A stretch of 64,000 nt of DNA from Blautia parvula (GCF_020215665.1 NZ_CP084061.1:6112501-6176500), one strand, 5' to 3'; counted from the stretch's first letter, positions 45,186 to 54,565 are shown. Numbers and translations are program-made. The notes: generated by a model from the sequence alone, not told the origin.

Positions 45186-45204
45186 TATAATAAGTTCATA
45201 TAAT
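45186..45204 (+). promoter_or_regulatory. Candidate -10 boxes of the UroD/ABC operon
   Basis: Two TATAAT hexamers (45186-45191 and 45199-45204), neither with a good -35 at 17 nt, which suggests activator dependence. An AGGGGGAAA-type ribosome binding site follows at about 45209-45217. Confidence 0.45.
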
Positions 45205-45224
45205 ACAAAAGGGGGAAATGAAAA

Positions 45225-46181
45225 ATGAACAAGGCACAGCGTGTAAAAGCAGTTATGAACCGGGAAGAGACAGATTATATACCGGCTGGTTTCTGGTTCC
45301 ATTACAAACCGGATTTTACCGTGGAGGAAATGATCGGGGAACACTTAAAACTCTATCGGGAAACGGATATGGATGTGATAAAGATCATGCAGGATTATGC
45401 TTACCCGGTAACCGGTGAGATACACTGCGCCGATGACTGGTTTCACATCGGTATCAAGGGAACGGACAGTAAAGAACTGAAAAAAATGACAGAGGTTATC
45501 CGGGGCATCAGAGAGCAGGCAGGCGATGATGTGCTGCTTTTTCAGACAATGTTCGGGCCTTTCAAAGCGGCATCCATAGCCTTTGGGGATGATGTACTCA
45601 TGAAGTACAGCAAGGAGGCACCGGAGGCAGTCAGAGCGGGCATTCAAAAACTGGCAGACGGGCTTGAAGCGTGGGCAGAAGCATATCTGGATGCGGGAGC
45701 TGACGGTATTTATTACTCCGCACAGTATGGTGAGGAAGGGAGATTTACGAAAGAAGAGTGGGAACAACTGGTACGGCCCTTTGATTTACAGATTTTACAA
45801 GCAGCGGATAGAAAAAAGGATAAGAATAATATTCTGCATATCTGCGGGGAGCCGGAATATGCGTTCAAAACACATGTGGACTGGTTTTATGACTATCCGG
45901 CAGACCTGGTAAACTGGTCCGTAAAAGACAATGGATACAGCCTTAAAAAGGGCAGAGAGAACTTCTCATGTGCTATTCTCGGCGGCCTGAACAACAAGGG
46001 AAATATTCTCAAAGGACCGAAAGAAGAGATACGAAAAGAAGTACAGGCAGTGCTTGAAGACTTCGGAACAAAGGGCATTATGATAGGTGCGGACTGTACC
46101 ATACAGGGGGAAGGCATCCGTCTTGACTATATCAGGGAAGCCGTGGAAGCAGCACATACATACAGAAAAGGAGATGAGTGA
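45225..46181 (+). CDS. UroD-like (uroporphyrinogen decarboxylase/methylcobamide methyltransferase family) protein
   Basis: 318 aa, TIM barrel of the UroD/MtaA superfamily (MNKAQRVKAVMNREETDYIPAGFWFH). True heme UroD is unlikely: no porphyrin genes are nearby and the gene leads a transporter operon. HICG and a downstream GADC give the H-x-C...C pattern used for zinc by methyltransferase relatives (MtaA, CmuA), so a corrinoid- or folate-linked methyl transfer is possible. No corrinoid protein gene is visible. It lies 2-4 nt from the binding-protein start, so they are coupled. The substrate is unknown. Confidence 0.72.
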   Translation: MNKAQRVKAVMNREETDYIPAGFWFHYKPDFTVEEMIGEHLKLYRETDMDVIKIMQDYAYPVTGEIHCADDWFHIGIKGTDSKELKKMTEVIRGIREQAGDDVLLFQTMFGPFKAASIAFGDDVLMKYSKEAPEAVRAGIQKLADGLEAWAEAYLDAGADGIYYSAQYGEEGRFTKEEWEQLVRPFDLQILQAADRKKDKNNILHICGEPEYAFKTHVDWFYDYPADLVNWSVKDNGYSLKKGRENFSCAILGGLNNKGNILKGPKEEIRKEVQAVLEDFGTKGIMIGADCTIQGEGIRLDYIREAVEAAHTYRKGDE

Positions 46182-46183
46182 TT

Positions 46184-47500
46184 ATGAAGAAGAAATTAGC
46201 GGTTTTATTGTGTACAGCAATGGCTGTTTCCAGCCTGGCAGGCTGCAGCAGCGGCGCGAAAGATCCAGGTAAGGACCAGGAGAAAACCAAAAAGGAAGAC
46301 ACTCAGGACAAGACTGAAGGAAAAGAGGATGGCAAAGATGTGCTGACACTTGAATTTTTCCAGCAGAAGTCAGAGGAAGCAGCCCAGGTAGGGTACCAGA
46401 ATATCATAGACAAATTCAATGAACAGAACCCGGATATCAAGATTGAGATGAACACAGTACCCGATGCACCTACAGTATTAACCTCCCGTGTTGCATCCGG
46501 TGATATCCCTGTGATTTTCACAGACTTCCCTACACAGCTTCAGTTCCATCAGAAGGTGGCTAACGGATATGTACAGGATTTATCAGAACAGGGATTTTTG
46601 AAAAATGTGGAGCAGTCAGCCCTGGATATGACGAAGCAGGAGGATGGAAAATACTATGCGCTTCCCTTCAGCCGAAACTATATGGGGGTTTGGTACAATA
46701 TGACGATCTTTAAGGAAAACAACTTGGAAATTCCGAAAACATGGGAAGAGTTCGTCAGTGTATGCAACACATTAAAGGAAAAGGGAGTAACACCACTGGG
46801 ACTTCACGGAAAAGACCCGGGACGTGTAGGCCATACCTTCCAGTGCTGCACCGTTGCCTTTGATCCGGAGGGTGTGGAGACCATTGAGAAGACAGTTGCC
46901 GGGGAAGGTAAGATTGAAGGTGACGAGGGCTTTCAGAAGGTTGCGGAAAAGATGCTTACCCTGCTGGATTACAGCAATGAGGATGCCCTTGCCCTTTCGG
47001 ATATGCAGTGCTATGAGAACTTTGCCAATGGACAGTATGCTATGTGCATCACAGGCTCTTATGCCCGCGGTACCATTATGATCGCCAATCCTGATTTGAA
47101 GCTGGGCGTCTTCCCTCTTCCAAATGACACGAGAGAGACTACAAATACTTTATCCGGTATTGACGCAGCAGTCTGTATTTCAGCCAAGGCATCCGAGGAG
47201 GAAAAGGCAGGTGCCTACAGATTTCTGGAGTTTTTGGCACAGCCGGAAAATGCACAGCTTTTCTGCGACGCTGAGGGTGCGCCTTCCTGTATCACAGGTG
47301 TGGTCCATAAGGATGAGGGAGTACAGCCAATGCTGGAACTGATTTCCGACGGACAGGTACATGACTGGATGGCATCCACCATTGACAATAATGTGGTGAC
47401 AGACCTTTACAATGTGACCCAGGGCTTCTGGAGTGAGAAAAATGTGGACAATTATCTGAAGCAAATGGATGAATCCATTGCGATCACATCTGCGGAATAA
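46184..47500 (+). CDS. ABC transporter substrate-binding lipoprotein
   Basis: 438 aa from ATG 46184 (AGGAG 10 nt before); GTG at 46178, overlapping the UroD stop, is an alternative start. Signal peptide with lipobox SLAGC (Cys about 22), then a Lys/Asp/Glu-rich linker of about 30 residues and a family 1 solute-binding fold (NPDIKIEMNTVPDAPTVL, GDIPVIFTDFPTQLQFHQKV, FANGQYAMCITGSYARG). It resembles carbohydrate binders, but the ligand is not evident. A hairpin follows it, before the permeases. Confidence 0.87.
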   Translation: MKKKLAVLLCTAMAVSSLAGCSSGAKDPGKDQEKTKKEDTQDKTEGKEDGKDVLTLEFFQQKSEEAAQVGYQNIIDKFNEQNPDIKIEMNTVPDAPTVLTSRVASGDIPVIFTDFPTQLQFHQKVANGYVQDLSEQGFLKNVEQSALDMTKQEDGKYYALPFSRNYMGVWYNMTIFKENNLEIPKTWEEFVSVCNTLKEKGVTPLGLHGKDPGRVGHTFQCCTVAFDPEGVETIEKTVAGEGKIEGDEGFQKVAEKMLTLLDYSNEDALALSDMQCYENFANGQYAMCITGSYARGTIMIANPDLKLGVFPLPNDTRETTNTLSGIDAAVCISAKASEEEKAGAYRFLEFLAQPENAQLFCDAEGAPSCITGVVHKDEGVQPMLELISDGQVHDWMASTIDNNVVTDLYNVTQGFWSEKNVDNYLKQMDESIAITSAE

Positions 47501-47521
47501 GTAAGGCGGAATATGCAGAGG

Positions 47522-47555
47522 AAACGGCAGTGCCGGCATCGGCCTGCCGTTTTAT
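47522..47555 (+). terminator. Intercistronic hairpin between binding protein and permeases
   Basis: AAACGGCAG/CTGCCGTTT (47522-47530 with 47544-47552) with an inner GCC/GGC and a TTTTATT tail. Such partial terminators after binding-protein genes raise their level above the permeases. Confidence 0.7.
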
Positions 47556-47591
47556 TACTAAAATCATGAAAAACAGAAGGGGGTTGACAAA

Positions 47592-48479
47592 ATGGATACA
47601 AAATGGAAGAAAAAGGGCTCCGGAAAATGGATATATTTTGGGTTTACACTGATTCCGGTGGCTCTTTACAGTTTCTTCTATGTATACTCCGTGATAAATG
47701 GCGTCCGCTACAGTTTTACAGACTGGGATGGGATGTCCACTACGTTTCATATTGTAGGGTTTAAGAATTATATATCCCTGTTTAAAAATCCAAATTTCTG
47801 GGGTTCCTTAAAAACTACGGTCTGCTACAGTATTCTTTTGGTGGCGGGAGTGGTAACGCTTTCTCTGGCGCTTTCTTTATCACTTAATTCACTGAAAAAA
47901 TTTAGAACATTTACAAAATCTGTATTTTTTGTCCCTGCCATGATCGGGGGAATCACGATCGCCCTTATCTGGGACCAGCTTTTTTACAGAGTGGTTCCGC
48001 TGGTAGGGCAGGCACTTGGAATCGGATGGCTTTCACAGAGCCTTCTCATGACGGGAAAAACAGCTCTCCCCGCAGTGGTTTTTGTACATATCTGGCAGGC
48101 TGTGGCACTTCCGACGGTGATCTTTGTGGCGGGTCTGCAGCAGATTCCTGACGAGCAGTATGAGTCTGCAAAAATGGATGGGGCCACACCCTTTCAGCGG
48201 TTCCGGTTCGTGACATTTCCGTATCTGGTGCCCACACTGACTGTCAATCTGGTTTTGATGATCAAACAGGGATTTACCTCCTTTGACTTCCCATTTGCGT
48301 TGACAGGAGGAGGTCCGGTGCGGTCTACAGAGGTAATTGGCATCCTTATTTACAATGATGCCTTTAAGAACATGCGGTTTTCCATGGCAAACGCAGAGGC
48401 CTGTGTGCTCTTTTTGGTTGTGGCTGTCTTTTCCCTGACACAGTTAAAGCTTACCAGTAAAGGAGGCGTCCACGAATGA
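47592..48479 (+). CDS. ABC transporter permease (UgpA/MalF type)
   Basis: 295 aa with about six helices. EAA loop: DEQYESAKMDGATPFQRFRFVTFPYL. AAGGGGG lies upstream. It overlaps the next permease by four bases (ATGA). No ATPase gene is present, so a shared one must serve it. Confidence 0.92.
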   Translation: MDTKWKKKGSGKWIYFGFTLIPVALYSFFYVYSVINGVRYSFTDWDGMSTTFHIVGFKNYISLFKNPNFWGSLKTTVCYSILLVAGVVTLSLALSLSLNSLKKFRTFTKSVFFVPAMIGGITIALIWDQLFYRVVPLVGQALGIGWLSQSLLMTGKTALPAVVFVHIWQAVALPTVIFVAGLQQIPDEQYESAKMDGATPFQRFRFVTFPYLVPTLTVNLVLMIKQGFTSFDFPFALTGGGPVRSTEVIGILIYNDAFKNMRFSMANAEACVLFLVVAVFSLTQLKLTSKGGVHE

Positions 48480-49315
48480 AATTAGAAAAAGAAGGTATGG
48501 GATGGATTATCCTGCGAAATCTATTGATCCTTATGGGGCTGTTCCTCATTTTGTTTCCTCTGTATCTGGTTGTCATCAACTCTTTTAAGACACTGGAGGA
48601 GGCAGGAAAAGATTTCTTTGCCCTGCCGTCAGGACTGAATCTGCACAATTTTAAGGAGCTGTTCCAAAACAATAATTACTGGGTATTCGCGAAGAATTCG
48701 CTGATCATTTCTGCGGTATCCGTGGGGCTTATCCTGGTTTTGGTACCCTCTGTATCCTATGCTATTGCCAGGAATTTTAACGGGAAATACTACAAAGGCG
48801 TGTACTATTATCTGCTTATGGGACTCTTCATTCCTTCTCAGGTCATCATGCTTCCGGTCACAAAACTCATGACAAATCTGAACATGCTGAACCGTCAGGG
48901 GCTGATCTTACTCTACGCCGCCTACAGTCTGACACAGGGAGTATTCCTGTTTGTGAACTACATCAGAGGGCTGCCTTTTGAGATTGAGGAGTCTGCTTAT
49001 ATGGATGGATGTAACGTTTTCCAGACTTATATCAGGATTGTAATTCCCCTGGTGAAACCTATGCTTGCCACACTTTTGATCATGGATCTTCTGTGGATTT
49101 GGAATGACTTTATGCTTCCGCTGCTTATTTTAAACCGTTCCAAGGATATCTGGACTCTTCCCTTATTCCAGTATAATTTTAAGACGGAATATTCTTTTAA
49201 TTATACCATGGCATTTACGGCATACCTTATGTCTATGCTCCCTATGCTGATCGTCTACTGTATGGGACAAAAACACATTATAAAAGGTTTGACAGCCGGT
49301 TCTGTAAAAGGGTAA
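48476..49315 (+). CDS. ABC transporter permease (UgpE/MalG type)
   Basis: 279 aa, partner of the preceding permease. EAA loop: FEIEESAYMDGCNVFQTYIRIVIPLV. C-terminal QKHIIKGLTAGSVKG is typical. The 62-nt gap to the response regulator carries a T-rich run and a possible CGGCAGCAGCCG hairpin but no clear terminator. Confidence 0.92.
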   Translation: MKLEKEGMGWIILRNLLILMGLFLILFPLYLVVINSFKTLEEAGKDFFALPSGLNLHNFKELFQNNNYWVFAKNSLIISAVSVGLILVLVPSVSYAIARNFNGKYYKGVYYYLLMGLFIPSQVIMLPVTKLMTNLNMLNRQGLILLYAAYSLTQGVFLFVNYIRGLPFEIEESAYMDGCNVFQTYIRIVIPLVKPMLATLLIMDLLWIWNDFMLPLLILNRSKDIWTLPLFQYNFKTEYSFNYTMAFTAYLMSMLPMLIVYCMGQKHIIKGLTAGSVKG

Positions 49316-49377
49316 ACTTTTTTTAACGGCAGCAGCCGGAGGAATGTTTTTAGCCGCCGGAAAGAGGGGATACGCAG

Positions 49378-50877
49378 ATGATGAAAATACTGATTGCAGA
49401 GGACGAGATTTATGCCAGAAAATCCATGAAAAAACAGATAATGGAGTTGGATTTCGGACGGGAATTTCAGATCCTGGAGGCTCAGAACGGGGAACAGGGG
49501 CTGGCGCTTTTCAGGCAGGAAGAGCCTGATCTGGTATTTACAGATATCCGTATGCCCAGGATGGACGGCCTGGAACTGCTCAGGGAGATAAAGAGAGAGG
49601 ACCCGGAGGCGAAGGTGATCATGGTCAGCGCTTATGCTGATTTTGAGTACGCCAAATCAGCCATAAAGTTCGGAGCCGAGGGGTATCTTCTGAAGCCAAT
49701 AGAGGATGCGGAGCTGGAAGAATTTCTGATGAAATTCAGACAGCAGAGCACAAGAAAAAAAGAACAGGCCATGTTCTTGGGAAAGGATATGGTGACCAGA
49801 TTTATAGCCCAGAGTGTACAGGAAGAGGAAACCGGAAAAGATTTGCTGGCAGAGCGGATGTTCGGTAAAGTCTTCTGGAGATATCAGGTTCTGGTACTCT
49901 GGTTTTCAGGGAGAAGGTATCCTGAGCGGGAGGAATTTATGCTCTGGCTCCACAATATATACGGGCAGGAGGTCTGGACTGCCTTTCGTCTGATAGAGCT
50001 CGAGAAGGGCATATGGATGATCGTTATGGGGGCAGACGGACAGAGCCGCTTTAGGCAGAAGCGTATTATACAGAAACTTCTGGAAGAGAAGTATGACTGT
50101 TACCTGGGAATCAGCGCAGAAAATCAGGCGCCGGGGGAATTGAAAAATGCCCTTGCACAGGCGACTGCAGCGTTGGAAAACAGGATTTACAGTGATGAAC
50201 ATCTGTTGGAGTACAGTGTGATTACTGATATAAAGGCAGTAAAATATGAAATGACAGAGGAACAGAAGAATTTCCTGCAGATTTCTCTGGAGAGAAAGAG
50301 CAGGGACAGGATACAATCCGCGTTAGATGAGATTTTCCGTGATATGGAGGAAAGAGGGAGGATTCATGTGGACAGTCTGGAAATCTTCCTGGCTCAGGCT
50401 GCCGTGCTGATTCATCAGGCGGCAGGCAGACCCATACCAAGGCTGCGTCTCATGGATTTTTCCAGTATGGGAGATATGAAGCAGAGACTCCTGGAGACCG
50501 CGGAGGAATACTGTGCCTGTAATGGGGAGGGCCAGTCTTCCAAGGGGGAAGATATCATCCTTGGAATGAAAGCGTATGCGCAGAAGAATTATTATATGGA
50601 TATCTCGGTCAAAATGCTGGCGGAAAAGGTGTTTTTTATGAATGCAGCTTATTTGAGCCATCTCTTCGCAGAGAAGACAGGCATCAGCTATTCTGCATAT
50701 ATCCGCCGGATTAGAGTGGAAAAAGCAAGAGAATTTCTGGAGAAGGATACTTACTCTATCACAGATATCGGATCTATGGTCGGGTATAATGATACTTCCC
50801 GGTTTATACAGATATTTAAGCAGGAGACAGGGATGACACCAAAGAAATACAGGGGTCAGAACCCGGACAGAAATTGA
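49378..50877 (+). CDS. YesN-type response regulator (REC plus AraC DNA-binding)
   Basis: 499 aa. Receiver domain 1-120: ILIAEDEIYARK acidic pocket, phospho-acceptor Asp in VFTDIRMPRMDGLELL, SAYADFEYAKSAI, and Lys in YLLKPIED. A middle region of about 250 residues is unassigned. The C-terminal AraC domain (about 395-495) has two helix-turn-helices, ending SITDIGSMVGYNDTSRFIQIFKQETGMTPKKYR. It is the cognate partner of the kinase on the other strand, likely activating this same operon through the 21-bp-spaced repeats. Confidence 0.92.
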   Translation: MMKILIAEDEIYARKSMKKQIMELDFGREFQILEAQNGEQGLALFRQEEPDLVFTDIRMPRMDGLELLREIKREDPEAKVIMVSAYADFEYAKSAIKFGAEGYLLKPIEDAELEEFLMKFRQQSTRKKEQAMFLGKDMVTRFIAQSVQEEETGKDLLAERMFGKVFWRYQVLVLWFSGRRYPEREEFMLWLHNIYGQEVWTAFRLIELEKGIWMIVMGADGQSRFRQKRIIQKLLEEKYDCYLGISAENQAPGELKNALAQATAALENRIYSDEHLLEYSVITDIKAVKYEMTEEQKNFLQISLERKSRDRIQSALDEIFRDMEERGRIHVDSLEIFLAQAAVLIHQAAGRPIPRLRLMDFSSMGDMKQRLLETAEEYCACNGEGQSSKGEDIILGMKAYAQKNYYMDISVKMLAEKVFFMNAAYLSHLFAEKTGISYSAYIRRIRVEKAREFLEKDTYSITDIGSMVGYNDTSRFIQIFKQETGMTPKKYRGQNPDRN

Positions 50878-50890
50878 TGGAGGACAGAAA

Positions 50891-52186
50891 ATGGAGGAGA
50901 GCAGAAGGGCGTTTTACCAGAGTCTGCTGCACCGGGAGATAGCGCCGGCACTGGGATGTACCGAACCTGCAGCGGTTGCGCTGACTGCGGCCTGTGCCGC
51001 AGCATGCCTGGGAGAGATACCGGAGGAAATCTCGGTAAAGACAAGCCAGTATATACTCAAGAATGCCATGAATGTGGGAATTCCGGGTATAGGTATGACG
51101 GGACTTGATATTGCTGTGGCATTGGGCGCATTGTCGGCCTGTCCCGAAAAAGAACTTATGATCTTAAGCGGTATCGGCCCGGAGGAAAAAAGGCAGGCAA
51201 AAGCCCTGGCAGAACAGGGAAAAGTCAGGATAGAACTGGCTTCTACAGAGGAGAAAGTTTACATAGAAGTAACCGTTCGGGCGGGCAGCCATATGGCAAA
51301 GGCTATTACAGCAGAGACACATAAGAACATAGTTTATGTGGAAAAAGACGGCAGGGTCTGTTATCAGAAAGAGAGAAAATTAGGAAAGGCAGAAGAAACA
51401 GCAGAGGAGCCATATACGGTTACTCTGGAAGAAATTCTGGATTTTTCTGAACATGCAGTTTTTAAAGAGCTGGAATTTTTAAGAGAAGTCATGCAGATCA
51501 ACCGGGAGATAGCCCTGGAAGGCATCAGCCATAAGTATGGACTTCAGGTGGGAAAAAATCTCATGGACGGCACAGAAAACGGACTTGTGGGACAGGACGC
51601 TGCCAATTATGCAGCAGCTATGACAGCGGCTGCCGCGGATGCCAGAATGGCCGGTTGTGAAAAACCTGTGATGAGCGCAGCCGGCAGCGGCAACCAGGGG
51701 CTTACGGCTACGATTCCAATTGCTGCGATTGGCGAGAAGCTGGGAATAGAGGAGGAGAAAATCCTGCGCGCGCTGGCCCTGAGTATCCTGCTCACAGTAC
51801 ATACCAAGCATTATCTGGGAAGGCTCTCCGTGCTGTGCGGATGTTCCATTTCCTCAGCCATGGGTGTGGCCTGCGGCATTGTCTTTATGCTGGGCGGGAC
51901 TTATGCACAGATGACCTGGGCAATCAACAGTATGGTGGCAGATATTTCCGGTGTTGTCTGTGACGGGGCAAAGCCAGGCTGTGCACTTAAAATAGCTACG
52001 GCAGTCCAGTCCGCTGTGCGGGCAGCCAACATGGCACTGAATGGGAGCGGAGCGGACAGCCATGACGGAATCGTCCATGTCAATGCAGAAAAGACGTTGG
52101 AAAATCTGGGGATTCTGGGCAATTCAGGCATGAAGGATGCGAACCGGATCATACTTGATCTGATGCTGGAAAAGCAGAAGACATAA
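50891..52186 (+). CDS. L-cysteine desulfidase/serine-dehydratase-like Fe-S enzyme (UPF0597)
   Basis: 431 aa, serine dehydratase alpha-chain type family (CyuA/YhaM, CdsA). Probably breaks cysteine to pyruvate, sulfide and ammonia. Candidate 4Fe-4S ligands: LGCTEPAAVAL near the N-terminus, CGCSISSAMGVACG, and CDGAKPGCALK, the same pattern as archaeal cysteine desulfidase. GSGNQGLTATIPIAA is the family's conserved loop. It is 13 nt after the response regulator and 10 nt before the M20 dipeptidase, suggesting the operon also handles an amino acid or peptide. Confidence 0.85.
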   Translation: MEESRRAFYQSLLHREIAPALGCTEPAAVALTAACAAACLGEIPEEISVKTSQYILKNAMNVGIPGIGMTGLDIAVALGALSACPEKELMILSGIGPEEKRQAKALAEQGKVRIELASTEEKVYIEVTVRAGSHMAKAITAETHKNIVYVEKDGRVCYQKERKLGKAEETAEEPYTVTLEEILDFSEHAVFKELEFLREVMQINREIALEGISHKYGLQVGKNLMDGTENGLVGQDAANYAAAMTAAAADARMAGCEKPVMSAAGSGNQGLTATIPIAAIGEKLGIEEEKILRALALSILLTVHTKHYLGRLSVLCGCSISSAMGVACGIVFMLGGTYAQMTWAINSMVADISGVVCDGAKPGCALKIATAVQSAVRAANMALNGSGADSHDGIVHVNAEKTLENLGILGNSGMKDANRIILDLMLEKQKT

Positions 52187-52196
52187 GGAGGATACT

Positions 52197-53558
52197 GTGA
52201 GAAATATGGCAACAGACAGGGAGCTGGAAGTGTGGCTTTCAGAAAAAGAAAATGCCATGGTGGAGGATATTGCCGCCCTGGTGGAAATACCCAGCATCTC
52301 CGGGGAGTCAGAGGGCAGCGCACCTTACGGAAGGGCCTGTCGGGAGGTACTTTTAAAGATATTGGAAATAGGAAGCAGATGGGGCTTTTCCTGCCGCTCT
52401 TTTGAAGATAAATGTGGGGTGATCCAATATGGAACAGGTACAAAAACGATCGGGATCTGGGGCCATCTGGACGTGGTCCCGGAGGGGACGGGATGGCTGT
52501 ATCCGCCCTTTTCCTGCAGCAGGGAAGGGGATATTCTCATAGGCAGAGGTGTGCAGGATAATAAGGGACCGGTGGTGGCTTGTATGTACGCAATGGGGTA
52601 TCTGAAGGAAAAGGGAATGGTTCCCAGAGTGACATTTCTGCAGATATTGGGATGCAGGGAGGAGGTAGATATGGAGGATGTTGTTTCATATTTAAATGAG
52701 AATCCAGCTCCGGACATGTCCTTTGTGACAGACTGTGCCTTTCCTGTGTGTTATGGGGAAAAGGGAATCTGCAGGGTGGAATTTGCCTCAGAAAAACTGG
52801 AAGGAAACATGATTCTCTCAGGCGGAAACGCCGTAAACAGCATCCCGGCATATGCAAAGGCTGAGCTTCGGCTTTTAGGAGGAAGAAAAAAAGAAATTTG
52901 GGCTGAGGGGATTTCCGGTCACGCAGCATTTCCTCAGGGGGCCCAAAATGCCCTGGGGATTCTGGCAGAGAAGATATACAGTGAGGATAAGAACTTATCT
53001 GTACTCTCAGAAAAGGAAAGAGCAGTTCTGGAATTTCTGGATAAAGCCTGTGCGAACGGTTTTGGAAGAGAACTTAACATAGACTGTGCAGATGAATTTT
53101 CCGGTGCGCTTACCGCATCCGGTACGGTTGTAAGAATGGAGGAAGAAAGGGCAGTCCTTGATATGGACATTCGCTATCCCATCACTGCAAAAGCAGAGAA
53201 GATTCTTGAACAATTGGGAAGAACTGCAGGAGAATACGGGTTTTCCATCCGCAGTTTTAAGGATGATCCGCCTTCTTATGTGGACAAGAATACGCCGTTT
53301 GTCACCTGTCTGACTAATGCCTACGAGGAAATCGTAAAGGATGGAAAAAAGCCGTACGTCATGGGCGGGGGGACATATGCCAGAAAGATTCCGAATGCAG
53401 TGGGATTTGGCCCGGGGCTTCAGTCTGACTGGGAAAAAGCAGGACTGCCAAAAGGCCATGGAAGCTGTCACAGTGCGGATGAGGCCCAGTCACTCAGCAG
53501 TCTGAAAACGGCAGTGCGGATTTATGTGAAAGCTTTACAAAACCTAAATGAACTGTAA
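52197..53558 (+). CDS. M20 family metallopeptidase (dipeptidase, PepV/Sapep-like)
   Basis: 453 aa from the GTG at 52197, which has AAGGAGG 5 nt upstream; ATG 52206 is too far (14 nt). Two-zinc hydrolase: IWGHLDVVPEGTGW (His, Asp), GRGVQDNKGPVVACM (bridging Asp), then GCREEVDMEDV (catalytic Glu pair). A lid domain follows, and GGGTYARKIPNAVGFGPG, then HSADEAQSL (last His). No signal peptide. Last gene of the operon; no clear terminator before the next gene. Confidence 0.88.
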   Translation: MRNMATDRELEVWLSEKENAMVEDIAALVEIPSISGESEGSAPYGRACREVLLKILEIGSRWGFSCRSFEDKCGVIQYGTGTKTIGIWGHLDVVPEGTGWLYPPFSCSREGDILIGRGVQDNKGPVVACMYAMGYLKEKGMVPRVTFLQILGCREEVDMEDVVSYLNENPAPDMSFVTDCAFPVCYGEKGICRVEFASEKLEGNMILSGGNAVNSIPAYAKAELRLLGGRKKEIWAEGISGHAAFPQGAQNALGILAEKIYSEDKNLSVLSEKERAVLEFLDKACANGFGRELNIDCADEFSGALTASGTVVRMEEERAVLDMDIRYPITAKAEKILEQLGRTAGEYGFSIRSFKDDPPSYVDKNTPFVTCLTNAYEEIVKDGKKPYVMGGGTYARKIPNAVGFGPGLQSDWEKAGLPKGHGSCHSADEAQSLSSLKTAVRIYVKALQNLNEL

Positions 53559-53638
53559 AGGAAAGAACACGCAGACAGAATAGTTACAAGAAAACAAAAA
53601 TATCCGGTGAGGATAAAAGCAGAGAAAGGGGAAGAAAA

Positions 53639-54556
53639 ATGAAAAAAATAGAGATTGGAAAAGGAAAAATAAGCGCGTCGGAAATAGGGCTGGGCTGTAT
53701 GAGGATCACCGGCCTGCCTTCTGTAAAGGAAGTCAGAGGCCTTATTGATACCGCTGTGGACTGCGGAATCAATTTTTTTGATCATGCAGACATATATGCA
53801 GGGGGAGAGGCCGAACGAATTTTTGGTCAGGCTGTAGACGCGGGGCTGAGAGAGAAGATTTTCATTCAGACCAAATGTGCTATCCGCCCGGGTATCTGTT
53901 ATGATTTTTCCAAAAAACATATTTTGGAATCCGTTGACAAAAGCCTTGCCCGCCTTAACACGGATTATATTGATATCCTGCTGCTGCACCGCCCCGATAC
54001 GCTCATGGAGCCGGAAGAGGTGGCAGAGGCATTTGACATTTTGGAAAGAGCGGGAAAAGTGCGCTATTTTGGGGTCAGCAACCAGAATGCCATGCAGATT
54101 GAGCTTCTGAATCATTACTGCGGCAAAAAGATTTTAATAGATCAGCTCCAGTTCAGCATTGCCCATTGTGACATTATTGATTCCGGGATCAATGTTAATG
54201 TGCACAATGATGCCGGTGCCAACAGGGACGGCAGTGTGCTGGAATACTGCCGTCTGAAGGATATCACCATTCAGGCGTGGTCACCCTTTCAGTACGGAAT
54301 GTTTGAGGGTGTCTTTTTAAACAGTGATAAATATCCGGAACTGAACCGTCTGATCGGCGAACTTGCCGAGAAGTATCAGGTGACCGGCAATGCCATTGCA
54401 GTTGCCTGGATCCTTCGTCATCCCGCCGGGATACAGACCATTGTGGGCAGTACCAGCAGGGAGCGTATACAGGGAATCTGCCGGGCATCCGATGTGCGTC
54501 TCACCAGAGAAGAGTGGTATGCTTTGTATATGGCTGCCGGAAAACAGCTTCCGTAA
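53639..54556 (+). CDS. Aldo/keto reductase (YdhF/AKR11-like)
   Basis: NAD(P)H-linked carbonyl reductase, 305 aa. The catalytic tetrad is placed as usual: Asp and Tyr in NFFDHADIYAGG, Lys in FIQTKCAIR and His in ILLLHRPDTL. C-terminal IVGSTSRERI is the cofactor-phosphate site. Compared with E. coli YdhF, the order and length match. It follows the dipeptidase by 80 nt with AAAGGGG before the ATG. Its link to the operon is uncertain. Confidence 0.88.
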   Translation: MKKIEIGKGKISASEIGLGCMRITGLPSVKEVRGLIDTAVDCGINFFDHADIYAGGEAERIFGQAVDAGLREKIFIQTKCAIRPGICYDFSKKHILESVDKSLARLNTDYIDILLLHRPDTLMEPEEVAEAFDILERAGKVRYFGVSNQNAMQIELLNHYCGKKILIDQLQFSIAHCDIIDSGINVNVHNDAGANRDGSVLEYCRLKDITIQAWSPFQYGMFEGVFLNSDKYPELNRLIGELAEKYQVTGNAIAVAWILRHPAGIQTIVGSTSRERIQGICRASDVRLTREEWYALYMAAGKQLP

Positions 54557-54565
54557 GCACAGACA

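Noticed and set aside
43195-53558. Antiphage defence or toxin-antitoxin function for the YesM/UroD/ABC region
   Set aside because: All genes belong to transport, signalling or catabolic families; no nuclease, toxin or abortive-infection domain is seen.
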